64,000 nt of DNA, taken from positions 143,296-207,295 of the forward strand of contig NZ_AUDD01000002.1 of assembly GCF_000425285.1 (NCBI RefSeq), read 5' to 3'. The position numbers and the translations under genes were made by a program. The stretch comes from Acidipropionibacterium jensenii DSM 20535 (GTDB lineage Bacteria > Actinomycetota > Actinomycetes > Propionibacteriales > Propionibacteriaceae). Positions 17,022 through 25,172 of the stretch are shown here, one piece after another (the first letter of the stretch is position 1; every line of letters begins with the position of its first letter). A model generated the notes under the pieces. It was not told the DNA's origin. It made no database searches and saw nothing but the letters and a program-made list of their open reading frames with translations.

Positions 17022-18197
17022 TCACCAGCGTTTTCGGGTCCCCCAGCTCCAGAGGGTGTGGCCGAGCATGCCGCGCCCCTCCAGCAGGGTCTCGCCGGTG
17101 TCGCGGACCAGTTCGTGGTGGACCGCGCCGTCCCCGACGGCCTCGACCAGGGTGTGGTCGTGGGAGACCAGTACCACCTGGCAGCGTTGGGCGCACTGCT
17201 CCACCAGTGCCGCCAGGGCGGGGATGACGGCGCTGTGCAGGCTGGTCTCGGGTTCGTTGAGGACCAGCAGGGCCGGCGGTCGGGGCGACAGCAGGGCGGC
17301 GGCCAGCATGATGAACCGCAGCATGCCGTCGGACAGTTCGGCGGCGCTGAGCGGGCGCAGCAGCCCCCGTTGGGTCACCGCCAGGTGCAGGTATCCGTCG
17401 GCCCCCTCCCCGACCTGGACCTCGGCCCCGTCCAGTGCCTCGGCGACGGCCCGGCAGAAGGGTCCGGCCCAGGCCGACTCGAGGATCGTCTGGACCGCTG
17501 CCGGCAGGTCGGCGCCGTCGTCGGCGAGCACCTCGGTGCGGGTCGCCACGCAGGGGGTGCGGGCGGGAGAGGCCGGGTCGGTCCGCAGGCCGTCGTAGAA
17601 CCGCCAGGCCGACATCACCCGGCGCAGCCCGACCAGTTCCGGGGTGGCGGTGCGGTCGGCGAGTTCGTCGATGATGGACTCGCGCGGGCTCATCGGCGTC
17701 TCGAGGCTCTGCCACGATCTCCCCTCCCGGACGCGGACCCGCGACCAGCGACGGTCGACGAGGGTGCCGGCCGGCCTCAGCACGGGTGGCACGAAGACCT
17801 CCTCCCGCTTGATCTCGGGATCCCGGATGAACATCGTCGAGTTCGGGTCGGCCTGGGGCAGGCCGACATCGACCAGGTACCCGAGGTCCTCGGTGAGGAC
17901 GCCGAGCATCAGGCTCACCGGCGCGGTGCGCGATCCGGTGCCCTGGATCTCGACCTCTCCGCGGCGCATCGCCGATGTGATCCTCTCCGGGCCCGCCCAC
18001 AGCACCTGGGAGAGCCCTCCCTCGGCGGCCAGGGAGCCGATCAGCCGGCCGTGGGCGATCCCGGCGAGCAGCCGAAGGGACCGGTAGAGGTTCGTCTTGC
18101 CGGCGCCATTGGCCCCGGTGACGATGGTGATCGGACCCAGCGGCAGCACCAGGTCGCGGATGCTGCGATAACCGTGCACGGCGATGAGACTGAGCAT
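17022..18197 (-). CDS. AAA family ATPase (RecF/ABC-like)
   Basis: A 391-residue ABC-type ATPase. Walker A is TGANGAGKTNLYRSL near residue 30. The C-terminal half contains an ABC signature-like ELSDGMLRF, Walker B PALLVLNEPETSLH and the H-loop LVSHDHTL. It lacks a long coiled coil, so it is closer to the AAA_21/OLD-type single-strand ATPases than to SMC. Such proteins appear both as housekeeping factors and in defence systems. No nuclease or TOPRIM partner is adjacent, so its role is unassigned. A -10 box 6 nt before the ATG suggests a leaderless transcript. Its 3' end converges on the helicase gene with a 16-bp gap. Confidence 0.82.
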   Translation of the reverse strand: MLSLIAVHGYRSIRDLVLPLGPITIVTGANGAGKTNLYRSLRLLAGIAHGRLIGSLAAEGGLSQVLWAGPERITSAMRRGEVEIQGTGSRTAPVSLMLGVLTEDLGYLVDVGLPQADPNSTMFIRDPEIKREEVFVPPVLRPAGTLVDRRWSRVRVREGRSWQSLETPMSPRESIIDELADRTATPELVGLRRVMSAWRFYDGLRTDPASPARTPCVATRTEVLADDGADLPAAVQTILESAWAGPFCRAVAEALDGAEVQVGEGADGYLHLAVTQRGLLRPLSAAELSDGMLRFIMLAAALLSPRPPALLVLNEPETSLHSAVIPALAALVEQCAQRCQVVLVSHDHTLVEAVGDGAVHHELVRDTGETLLEGRGMLGHTLWSWGTRKRW

Positions 18198-18203
18198 GGC
18201 TCG

Positions 18204-18209
18204 ACCCTA
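18204..18209 (-). promoter_or_regulatory. -10 box TAGGGT of the AAA ATPase gene
   Basis: TAGGGT on the minus strand lies 6 nt before the ATG at 18197. No ribosome binding site lies between them. Confidence 0.55.
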
Positions 18210-18299
18210 GGGAGGCTGACCGACAGTTTCCCGGAGTCTGCTCGCAGCCGGCTCAGAACTGTCTGAGAGCTGCCTCGACCCTGGCCCGCGCACCGGACG

Positions 18300-18707
18300 T
18301 CACCGCGGTGGCTGTGGCTCCGACTGGGTCTGCGTCGGGCCGGCCCTGGCCGTCCGGGCCACCGAGCTGGGGGCGCCCGCCACTGTCAGTCTCGGCCTGG
18401 CCTCCACCGCCACCCTGACCTGCACCACGAAGTCGACCGCCGTGGCATCGAGCGAGCACTCGACGCTGATGGCCCCGTTCGCCGTCGCGGTGGCGCGGGC
18501 CACCGCACAGCCATCGCCTCCTCCTGTCTGCGCCCGAGCGCCGGCCAGTGCCGCCAGGTCGGCGAGGTCGGCGGCCCGGTGGGCGCTGGTCGTCCAGCCG
18601 ACCAGGCAGAGCATCATCCAGGTCACCGCGACGAGCACCACTCCCATCGCCGCGACCAGGACGGTGCCCGATCCCCGCTCGTGCCTCGCGTCCATCCGAG
18701 CGGTCAT
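18300..18707 (-). CDS. Rv3654c-like TadE/G-type secreted protein
   Basis: A 135-residue protein at the end of the pilus operon. After a short basic N-terminus, RGSGTVLVAAMG starts a hydrophobic helix (about residues 14-35), followed by ADLADLAALAGA, the typical motif of Rv3654c/TadG-like minor pilin proteins. Two cysteines follow in the soluble part. The C-terminus is Pro/Thr/Gln-rich. The ATG at 18707 overlaps the TadE stop as ATGA, so it belongs to the same operon. It probably acts at the membrane or as a minor surface subunit. Confidence 0.82.
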   Translation of the reverse strand: MTARMDARHERGSGTVLVAAMGVVLVAVTWMMLCLVGWTTSAHRAADLADLAALAGARAQTGGGDGCAVARATATANGAISVECSLDATAVDFVVQVRVAVEARPRLTVAGAPSSVARTARAGPTQTQSEPQPPR

Positions 18708-19141
18708 CTCTGAACTCCCGGTTCGTAGGGGGTGGTGACCCGTCCGACCAGCGTCACCGGGCCGACGGAGCCCAGCGATCTCCTCACGGTGACGGTGATC
18801 GTCACCCAGCCCTCGGAGTCTCGGGTCGCGACGGTGGCTCCCTGTGGCACCCGGTCCCGGGCCCGTTGGGCCGCGGCGGAGTCCCCTCGCGCCAGTTGCC
18901 GGGCGATCTCGGCGGCACTGGAGCGACAGGTGTTGTAGGTCCCGACCAGCCCGACGGTCCAGGCGGCCAGACTCAGCAGCACCGCAGCGGCCAGGATCGA
19001 GACGGCCAGCTCCGCGGTGACCATGCCGCGGTGGCGGGTCCCCCTGCCGCGGCATCTGGTGGTCGCGCACCGGTTCTCCCACCCGTCGGGACGGGGACTG
19101 CTCCCCGTCCCGACGGGACGCGCTGGGCTGTGACCGGTCAC
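18704..19141 (-). CDS. TadE-like minor pilin
   Basis: A 145-residue TadE-type pseudopilin. The processing motif RHRG|MVTAELAV (Glu at +5 of the mature form) is followed by a hydrophobic helix and a small soluble domain with one cysteine. The best start is the GTG at 19141, which overlaps the pilin stop as GTGA and supplies a leader before the cleavage site. The ATG inside the motif would remove the leader peptide. Unusually, the codons of the long leader are formed by a 16-bp inverted repeat (19082-19117), so that part must serve both as coding sequence and as mRNA hairpin. Confidence 0.75.
   Translation of the reverse strand: MTGHSPARPVGTGSSPRPDGWENRCATTRCRGRGTRHRGMVTAELAVSILAAAVLLSLAAWTVGLVGTYNTCRSSAAEIARQLARGDSAAAQRARDRVPQGATVATRDSEGWVTITVTVRRSLGSVGPVTLVGRVTTPYEPGVQR
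19082..19117 (-). terminator. perfect 16-bp hairpin just after the pilin gene
   Basis: The arms 19082-19097 and 19102-19117 are exact inverted repeats (arm core CCCGTCGGGACGGGGA) with a 4-nt loop. There is no T tract, so it is more likely an mRNA-stabilising or partial attenuation element than a strong terminator. It begins about 20 nt past the pilin stop and lies inside the TadE leader codons. Confidence 0.6.
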
Positions 19142-19404
19142 TTGATCTGGGCACCGACCTTGCCGAGCAGGTCGAGGACGATCCTCAGCAGGCCGCTGAA
19201 GAACGGCTGGCCCGTGACGATCTTGAGCAGCACCAGCGCGATGGCGACGGCGGCCAGGATGCCGACCGCGTACTCGGCGGTGGCCATCCCCCGCTGGAGG
19301 GTGCGTCCGGTGCGGTCGGCGGCCCGGGTGAGTCGACCTCGTCGGCCCCGCCGGGAGTGATCCAGGGGGTGCTCGCCGTTGATGATGGTGAGTCCGGTGT
19401 CCAT
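19138..19404 (-). CDS. Flp/DUF4244 pilin
   Basis: An 88-residue DUF4244 family pilin, the actinobacterial counterpart of Flp major pilin. A basic leader ends in TLQRG, followed by mature MATAEYAVGILAAVAIALVLL with the essential Glu at +5 and a hydrophobic helix. The short tail ends GAQIK. The ATG at 19404 has AAAGGAACC at ideal distance, deciding it over an upstream ATG at 19464. The gene heads the second half of the pilus operon after a 337-bp gap. Hairpins lie on both sides of it, which would allow expression separate from tadABC. Confidence 0.88.
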   Translation of the reverse strand: MDTGLTIINGEHPLDHSRRGRRGRLTRAADRTGRTLQRGMATAEYAVGILAAVAIALVLLKIVTGQPFFSGLLRIVLDLLGKVGAQIK

Positions 19405-19421
19405 CGTGGTTCCTTTCGTCT

Positions 19422-19440
19422 GGTTCGGAGTGTCCGAACC
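19422..19440 (-). promoter_or_regulatory. inverted repeat in the pilin 5' leader
   Basis: GGTTCGG (19422-19428) and CCGAACC (19434-19440) form a 7-bp inverted repeat about 18 nt upstream of the pilin start, just before its ribosome binding site. It could be an operator or a leader hairpin. Confidence 0.4.
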
Positions 19441-19685
19441 GGTGTGGATGACTTCCACTGCCACTTATTGCGGTCGAACCGTCGATCTGACGCTCGGCAC
19501 CCACATCTGTGGATACGAATCCAGGGCCCCTGAACCCTGTGGACAACTCCGCTGATCCCGGACTCATCCCCGAGTCCGGCGCCGTGCCGGTCCCGTCGCG
19601 GACAACACCGTCGACCGAGCCCGGACGGCCGAGCCCTGACCACTGAGCCCTGGCGCTGCGCTCACCTCTCGGGGAGCGCGCGGAC

Positions 19686-19720
19686 CAGCGACGGAGTGCC
19701 GATCCGGCACACCGTCGCTG
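19686..19720 (-). terminator. hairpin after tadC
   Basis: CAGCGACGG-A-GTGCCG pairs with CGGCAC-A-CCGTCGCTG around a 3-nt loop, with one A-A mismatch. It lies about 20 nt past the tadC stop in the 337-bp gap before the pilin gene. There is no T tract. The rest of the gap holds no gene that I can support and probably carries the pilin promoter. Confidence 0.55.
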
Positions 19721-19741
19721 TCTCTCTGGCGGGACCAGTCC

Positions 19742-20530
19742 TCACAGCACCTTGAACAGGGTGCCGGCGATGATCGGAACCACGCCGAGCAGGATGAAGG
19801 CCGGAAGATGGCAGCAGACCAGCGGCACGATGGCGTTGACCCCGACCTTCCGGGCCCGCTTCTCCGCCGCCTCGGCCGCCGCGGTGCGCATCTCCTGGGC
19901 GTGGGCCACCAGCAGGGATGCGACCCCCTCTCCCGAGGTGACGGCTCGCGCCACGTCGCGCCCGACCTCCGCCCATCCGGGGGTGGCCGCCAGCGTCCGC
20001 CACGCCTGGTCGTCGGGCACCCCCGCCGAGATCCGCGAGTGCAGCCCGCGCAGGTCCTGGGTGCACGGGTCGTCGCCGAACTCGATGACTCTCTCGACCG
20101 CGGTGCGAAGGGGCGCTCCGACCTCCAGGGAGCCGGCCAGCAGCATGAGGACGTCCGGCATCATCACGGTCCGGGCCTGTCTCTCCCGTCTGGCCGCGGT
20201 GGACTCCAGACGGCCGGCCGCCAGGCTCACCAGGGCCCCGGCGAGCGCACCGACAAGCAGCGATGACCAGCCGGTCCGGGGAACCGCGAGGGTGGCGGCC
20301 AGACCCGCCGAGACGCCGAGCAGCACCCGGGTTCGCACCGGTGCGGCCCCGGGCACGGCTCGGGCCCACGGCGGCAGCGGCGGCATCGTGACCGGGTGGA
20401 TCCGGGAGACCGGGGAGGGCGGTACGACCAGCAGGCCGACCACTGCCGCCAGGACCGCCGCGAGCACCGCTGCGAACCCCCGGTCGGTGAGCACGGTCGC
20501 GTCCAGCCCGGGGATGATCAGCCCGTTCAT
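19742..20530 (-). CDS. tadC: type II secretion F-domain protein, TadC-like
   Basis: A 262-residue inner-membrane protein of the Tad pilus. Hydrophobic segments lie near residues 20-40 and 70-105. A cytoplasmic GspF/T2SF domain contains PDVLMLLAGSLEVGAPLRTAVERV, and a C-terminal membrane hairpin follows (VPLVCCHLPAFILLGVVPII). The ATG at 20530 overlaps the tadB stop as ATGA. With TadB it forms the platform on which the TadA ATPase drives pilus assembly. Confidence 0.85.
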   Translation of the reverse strand: MNGLIIPGLDATVLTDRGFAAVLAAVLAAVVGLLVVPPSPVSRIHPVTMPPLPPWARAVPGAAPVRTRVLLGVSAGLAATLAVPRTGWSSLLVGALAGALVSLAAGRLESTAARRERQARTVMMPDVLMLLAGSLEVGAPLRTAVERVIEFGDDPCTQDLRGLHSRISAGVPDDQAWRTLAATPGWAEVGRDVARAVTSGEGVASLLVAHAQEMRTAAAEAAEKRARKVGVNAIVPLVCCHLPAFILLGVVPIIAGTLFKVL

Positions 20531-21324
20531 GGCAGCATCTCCCGGTGGACCCGGTTGGCCAACGCCTCGCTCCACAGCACCCCGCCGCACGACAGCGCCA
20601 CGGCCGCCAGCACGCAGAGCGGACCCGCAGAGCTGGAGGTGAGGAAGGCCACCGGTTCGGCGCCGACCATCTGCGCCATTCCCAGGCCGGCCAGCGGGAG
20701 CAGTCCCATCAGCCTGCCGCTGGCCCGCGGTCCGGCCAGTTCGGAGTCCAGGGTGGCCTCCAGCCGGGTGCGCCGGCTCATCGCCTCGGCCACCGCCGTG
20801 GTGGCCCCGGCCAGCGGCGCTCCGGTGAGATCGGCCATCCGCCAGGCCCGTGCCAGCCCGGCCAGGGACTCCTGACCGGGGGTGCGCGCGGCTCTCAGCA
20901 GCGCCTCCGGAACATCGGCCCCCACCTCCTGGGCGCGTCGGGCCGGGGCCAGCACCTCCAGCTCGTCGGCGATCGAGGCCAGTGCCAGGGACGGCACCTC
21001 ACCGATCGACAGCCGACCGGCCAGTGCGCGGGCCGCCTCGGTGACCTGTCGGGAGCGCCGTTGGCGCCGGCTGCGGTCCAGCTGGTCGTGCGCCAGCTTC
21101 CACACCGTCGCGGCAATCATCGCCACCGAGGCCGCCCAGATGACACCGGCCCGCCCCCACACCAGGACGACGCCCACCACCGCGAGCAGCAGTCCACCCA
21201 CCAGGTACCGGCCCGGACCCCGACCCGCCGCCCGCCGATCGGTCACGATCACCCGTCGCCTGGGTCCCAGGAACAGCCAGACGCCGGCGAAGGCGAGCGC
21301 GGCGGCCAGCCACGGCCCGGTCAC
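20527..21324 (-). CDS. tadB: type II secretion F-domain protein, TadB-like
   Basis: A 265-residue inner-membrane platform protein of the Tad pilus. It has N-terminal helices (WLAAALAFAGVWLFLG and the region near residues 40-75), a basic cytoplasmic stretch, then a T2SF-like domain and a C-terminal membrane hairpin around PLCVLAAVALSCGGVLW. The GTG at 21324 overlaps the tadA stop as GTGA, so it is coupled to tadA. Sequence similarity within the TadB group is low, and the call rests on topology and position. Confidence 0.82.
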   Translation of the reverse strand: MTGPWLAAALAFAGVWLFLGPRRRVIVTDRRAAGRGPGRYLVGGLLLAVVGVVLVWGRAGVIWAASVAMIAATVWKLAHDQLDRSRRQRRSRQVTEAARALAGRLSIGEVPSLALASIADELEVLAPARRAQEVGADVPEALLRAARTPGQESLAGLARAWRMADLTGAPLAGATTAVAEAMSRRTRLEATLDSELAGPRASGRLMGLLPLAGLGMAQMVGAEPVAFLTSSSAGPLCVLAAVALSCGGVLWSEALANRVHREMLP

Positions 21325-22589
21325 GGCGACCTCCAAGAGCCGGGAAGGACACCGTCCACCAGGTCCTGGCCGACCAGGTCGGCGAGCCGGTCGACCCCCG
21401 ATCCGGGGCGGCCGCACCCGGCGTCGTCCCAGCAGACCGCCGTCTCGACCCTCACGCCGTCCTCACCCCGGGTGAACACCCCGATCTGGCTGACCCGACG
21501 TCCGGAGGGACCGCGGGTGAGGTGAATCACCAGGGACAGCGCGGCATGGATCTGCGCCTGGGCGGCGTCTCGCGGCAGGCCTCCCAGGGCGGCGAGCGCC
21601 TCCAGCCGGGCGGGCACCTCCTCGACGCCGTTGGCGTGGACAGTGCCGCAGCCGCCCTCGTGACCGGTGTTGAGGGCCATCAGCATGTCGCGCAGTTCGG
21701 CGCCGCGCACCTCTCCCAGCACCACCCGGTCCGGGCGCATCCGCAGCGACTGACGAACCAGATCGGTGAGGGTGATTTCGCCACGGCCCTCCGCATTGGC
21801 GACCCGCGCCTCCAGGCCGATCCAGTGCGGATGGTCCAGCGCCAGCTCGCGGGAGTCCTCGACCACCAGCAGCCGCTCCCCGCCCGGCAGGGCGGACAGC
21901 ATCGAGGACAGCAGGGTCGTCTTGCCGGTACCGGTTCCCCCGGTCACCAGAAAGGCCAGACGCCGCGACAGGATCTCCCTCAGCACCTCCAGGCAGCCGG
22001 GGGCCAGACCACCGCCGTCGCGCCAGTCGGTCAGGCTCAGTCTCCTTCTGGAGGGGACCCGCAGGCTGATGCAGGTGCCGGGTTCGGCGAGCACATCGAG
22101 CACCGCGTGCACCCGCGTGCCGTCGGCCAGCCGGGCGTCCACCCACGGGCTGCCGTCGTCCAGGCGCCGTCCGACCCGGGCCGCCAGACGTACGGCCAGG
22201 GCGCGGACCTCCGCCGCGCCGGTGAACCCGACCTCCACCTTCTCCAGTCCGACGCCGCGGTCGATGTAGACCTCCTCAGGGCCGTTGACCAGGACGTCGG
22301 TGACCCCCTCGATCGCCAGCAGCGGCTCCAACCGGCCCGCCCCGGTGCTGGTGCGGCGCAACTCCTCGACGGTCGCCAGGACCAGGGAGTCGGAGGCCAC
22401 CTGCCCCAGCCCGACCAGCGCCTCGGCGACGTCGATCGGCGTCCAGGGGTGTCCCAGGGCAGCCACCCTGGACCTCACCTGTTCGACCACCTCGGGGACC
22501 GCCGGCTCCGGCACCGCCGAGCCCCTCCCGGGCGCCTGCCACCATCCGCGCCGGGGCCGCTCCTCTGCGAACACCCCCGGCTCAGCCAT
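21321..22589 (-). CDS. tadA: Tad pilus assembly ATPase TadA/CpaF
   Basis: A 422-residue secretion ATPase of the VirB11/CpaF type. Walker A is VTGGTGTGKTTLLSS near residue 218. The Asp box and Walker B region (VVLGEVRGAELRDMLMALNTGHEGG) and the His box GTVHANG follow. An N-terminal helical domain carries the VLVNGP and YIDR motifs typical of the family. It is cytoplasmic and forms a hexamer that powers pilin extrusion through TadB/TadC. Its start overlaps the end of the TadZ-like gene by 8 bp. Confidence 0.95.
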   Translation of the reverse strand: MAEPGVFAEERPRRGWWQAPGRGSAVPEPAVPEVVEQVRSRVAALGHPWTPIDVAEALVGLGQVASDSLVLATVEELRRTSTGAGRLEPLLAIEGVTDVLVNGPEEVYIDRGVGLEKVEVGFTGAAEVRALAVRLAARVGRRLDDGSPWVDARLADGTRVHAVLDVLAEPGTCISLRVPSRRRLSLTDWRDGGGLAPGCLEVLREILSRRLAFLVTGGTGTGKTTLLSSMLSALPGGERLLVVEDSRELALDHPHWIGLEARVANAEGRGEITLTDLVRQSLRMRPDRVVLGEVRGAELRDMLMALNTGHEGGCGTVHANGVEEVPARLEALAALGGLPRDAAQAQIHAALSLVIHLTRGPSGRRVSQIGVFTRGEDGVRVETAVCWDDAGCGRPGSGVDRLADLVGQDLVDGVLPGSWRSP

Positions 22590-23586
22590 GACGCACCGCC
22601 ATCACCAGGTCGCGACAGCTGCGCCGCCACCGCCTCCCGGCCAGCACCCAGGGGGCCTCCCCCTCGATCTGGGCCCGGGGCAGCCGCCGGTCGTGCGGCA
22701 CCGAGAAGGCCGGCTCGCCTCCCAGCAGGGCGCCGATGTCGGCGGTGCTCATCCCCCGACCGGGACCGCGCCTCACCACCGTGTCATCGGGTGAGATCCT
22801 CCTGGCCCGGCCGGCCATCACCGAGCGAAGATCGGCGCCGACCACCTCGAGTCGGGTGTCGATTCCCAGACCGGTGAGGTGCGACTCGTCGAGGCGGCCC
22901 CGGTCGATCACCACCAGATCGTGTTCCGCGGCCAGCGACTGCACCACCGCGGCCCGCGCCACCTGTGGCACGCCCACCGACTCACGACCCACCGACACCA
23001 CGGCGACCCCGTCGACGACCGGCAGGTGGGGGGTCAGGTCGGAGACCGAACCGCGCGCCGAGGCCAGCTCCGGCCACCTCCAACCGGCCTCCCGCTCGGC
23101 CCCGAGCAGCAGGTCGGCGCCGCCGCCCCCGGGATCCAGCTCCACCAGGGCCGCGCGCAACCCCTGGCCCGCCGCCTCCCGTGCCAGGCCGGCCGCCAGG
23201 GTGCTGGCGCCCAGCCCCCCGCTGGTCTGGTCGATGAGCAGGACGACGCCGGTTCCCGCCTCCCGCAAACCCTCCCGCAGCAGCTCGACCAGGACCGCGG
23301 TGCCGGTGGGCACCACGATGACGCTGGCCCCCAGCACCGCCGACCAGCGCGCCGTCTCGGCGGCGTCGTCCCCGATCAGGTGGACGTCGCCGCCGCGCCG
23401 TGGCAGCTGCCACGCCACCACCGCCGATGCCCGGTCCCGGCCGATGAGCACCGGCCCCTCGACCCCCCACACCGCCATCGCCCCGCCTCGGTCGGCAACC
23501 GCATCGATCCCGACGCCGACACTGGCGGCGACCGAACCGACGAGCTCGATGAGTGCCTGGTCGGCGCTGATGAGCGGGACCGTCAC
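22582..23586 (-). CDS. septum-site determining/TadZ-like (CpaE) protein
   Basis: A 334-residue MinD/ParA-like protein of the Ssd (Rv3660c) group, which heads Tad loci in actinobacteria. A degenerate Walker A is visible (DQTSGGLGASTLAAGL near residue 130), followed by LVELDPGGGGADLLLG. The N-terminal domain is receiver-like. Such proteins place the pilus machinery at the pole, and the mycobacterial member affects septum formation. The start is uncertain: GTG at 23586 is chosen, while GTG at 23706 would add 40 low-complexity residues. No strong ribosome binding site supports either. Confidence 0.8.
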   Translation of the reverse strand: MTVPLISADQALIELVGSVAASVGVGIDAVADRGGAMAVWGVEGPVLIGRDRASAVVAWQLPRRGGDVHLIGDDAAETARWSAVLGASVIVVPTGTAVLVELLREGLREAGTGVVLLIDQTSGGLGASTLAAGLAREAAGQGLRAALVELDPGGGGADLLLGAEREAGWRWPELASARGSVSDLTPHLPVVDGVAVVSVGRESVGVPQVARAAVVQSLAAEHDLVVIDRGRLDESHLTGLGIDTRLEVVGADLRSVMAGRARRISPDDTVVRRGPGRGMSTADIGALLGGEPAFSVPHDRRLPRAQIEGEAPWVLAGRRWRRSCRDLVMAVRHG

Positions 23587-23825
23587 GCGGGCCCGCCTGC
23601 CGTGCCCGGAGCTCCGGTCTGCGCCGGGCACCTCTTCCGCCGGCGCGTTCTGGGCCCGGGTGTTCTGGTTCTGCGAGCCGGGGCTCGCTGCTCGACGTCT
23701 CGTCACACTGAACGTGTAGCGGCCGGACCCTCGATCTGCCGCTGCCGAGACGATCTGTGGAGAACTCTCCAGGCACCCGGCCGTCCGCCGCGCAGCTGTG
23801 GACAACCCGGCTCGCGCAGCCCTCC

Positions 23826-23831
23826 TAGAAT
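23826..23831 (+). promoter_or_regulatory. -10 box TAGAAT of the methyltransferase gene
   Basis: TAGAAT is followed by exactly 7 nt and the ATG at 23839. An earlier ATG at 23830 overlaps the box itself, which argues for 23839 as the start of a leaderless message. Confidence 0.6.
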
Positions 23832-23838
23832 GTCGCCC

Positions 23839-24597
23839 ATGCGATCCTCCTCCGCCCCCGAGTTCCCCCCGCGGGCTCTCGACTGGCTCAGCGGCGGACG
23901 CACCGGGCCGGGCGACCGCGTCCTCACCCTGGACTGCACGCCCTCCTTCTGCCGGATGCTGGCCAGGCGAGGTGTCGAACTGTTCGCGGTGCACCGCGAC
24001 CCGGGAGTCGCCGCCGTCTGCCACCAGATCCCCGGCGCCACCGGGATCTGCGCCGTCGCCGAGTCCCTCCCCCTCGACCCGTGCTCCTTCGACACCGTGC
24101 TGGTGCACCAGTCCTTCCACCGGCTGGCCCCCGGACTGGTCCTCTCCGAGATCGCCCGGGTCCTGCGACCGAGCCACTGCATCGGCGTCTCCTGGATGAC
24201 CCGCGACGACTCGGTGCCGTGGGTGCGTCGGCTCACCGCCCTGCTGCACACCGTCGATCCCTCGGCGATGAGCGGCGACTACGGCACCAGCACGGTCGAG
24301 GCCCTGCTGGCCAGCAAGTACTTCCCCACCTCCGAGCACAGTCGCCACCGCGTCTGGGTGCCCGTTCCCCGGCAGGGGCTGGTGGCGATGGCACAGGCCC
24401 TGCCGGCCGTGCAGCGACTGGACGAGGACGCCCGCAACGCCCTGCTCGAGGAGGTCGAACAGCTCCACCAGGACTCCGCCGGACCGGGCGGCCTGCTGCT
24501 GCCCTACCAGCTGGAGTGCTGGCGGGCCTGGGTGAGTCATGACGAGTTGACCGCCTCGATCGAGGTGGACGACGCCGGCCTGCGGATTCGTCTCTGA
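23839..24597 (+). CDS. class I SAM-dependent methyltransferase
   Basis: A 252-residue methyltransferase-fold protein. The N-terminal SAM region is VLTLDCTPSFCRMLARRGVELFAV; the usual GxGxG is replaced by DCTPSF, so the glycine-rich loop is degenerate. Next come ESLPLDPCSFDTVLVHQSF (motif with acidic/hydrophobic pattern of methyltransferase strand 4) and IARVLRPSHCIGVSW. It resembles actinobacterial proteins annotated as class I SAM methyltransferases. SAM binding is uncertain because of the altered loop. It is transcribed away from the Tad locus and is probably not part of it. Confidence 0.7.
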   Translation: MRSSSAPEFPPRALDWLSGGRTGPGDRVLTLDCTPSFCRMLARRGVELFAVHRDPGVAAVCHQIPGATGICAVAESLPLDPCSFDTVLVHQSFHRLAPGLVLSEIARVLRPSHCIGVSWMTRDDSVPWVRRLTALLHTVDPSAMSGDYGTSTVEALLASKYFPTSEHSRHRVWVPVPRQGLVAMAQALPAVQRLDEDARNALLEEVEQLHQDSAGPGGLLLPYQLECWRAWVSHDELTASIEVDDAGLRIRL

Positions 24598-24683
24598 GCA
24601 CGCCATTCCCGGGCCGCCGTGGGCAGCCGGGAGCGCGGTGGAATAGGGTGATCCTCGACTACACCGCTGATTCGGAGGAATCC

Positions 24684-25154
24684 ATGGCAGACATGAGCCA
24701 GCTCGGCGACATCATCGCCACTCTCAAGAGCGACGGCCAGTCGCTGGTCAAGGACAACATCGCGTTGGCGAAGGCCGAGATCAAGCCTGCGGCGATTCAC
24801 GCGGGTGTCGGGGGCGGCCTGTTCGGCGGTGCCGGGTACCTGGCCATCAATGCCGCCACCCTGTTCTTCCTGGCGGGCGGGTTCGCCCTGAGCCTGTGGG
24901 CGGAGCACCTGTGGGACTGGAGCCTGCTGCTCAGCCTGGTGGTCGGCTTCGGCGTGCTGGGCGTGATCCTGCTGGTCCTGGCGGGAATCCTCGCCCTGGT
25001 CGGCAAGTGGCAGGTCGGCAAGGTGGAGGCTCCCAAGGCGACGGTGGCCGAGGCGAAGCAGACGGTGCTCTCCCTGAAGTCCTCCTTCCAGCACGGCATG
25101 CGCAAGGCCGGCGTCTCCGCCAAGCAGGGTCAGTCCGACAAGCAGATCGGCTGA
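24684..25154 (+). CDS. phage holin family / DUF1469 membrane protein
   Basis: A 156-residue protein with an N-terminal amphipathic region, two hydrophobic segments (about residues 38-70 and 76-108, both Gly/Leu-rich) and a basic C-terminal helix ending KQIG. This is the layout of the DUF1469 (Actinobacteriota holin superfamily III) proteins, which are chromosomal membrane proteins rather than true phage holins. The ATG at 24684 is preceded by GGAGGAA. No phage genes are adjacent. The function is unknown. Confidence 0.78.
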   Translation: MADMSQLGDIIATLKSDGQSLVKDNIALAKAEIKPAAIHAGVGGGLFGGAGYLAINAATLFFLAGGFALSLWAEHLWDWSLLLSLVVGFGVLGVILLVLAGILALVGKWQVGKVEAPKATVAEAKQTVLSLKSSFQHGMRKAGVSAKQGQSDKQIG

Positions 25155-25172
25155 CCGGCACCCCCCGACCGC

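Noticed and set aside
24684..25154. Holin family protein as a prophage marker
   Set aside because: No other phage genes surround it, and this family is common on actinobacterial chromosomes.
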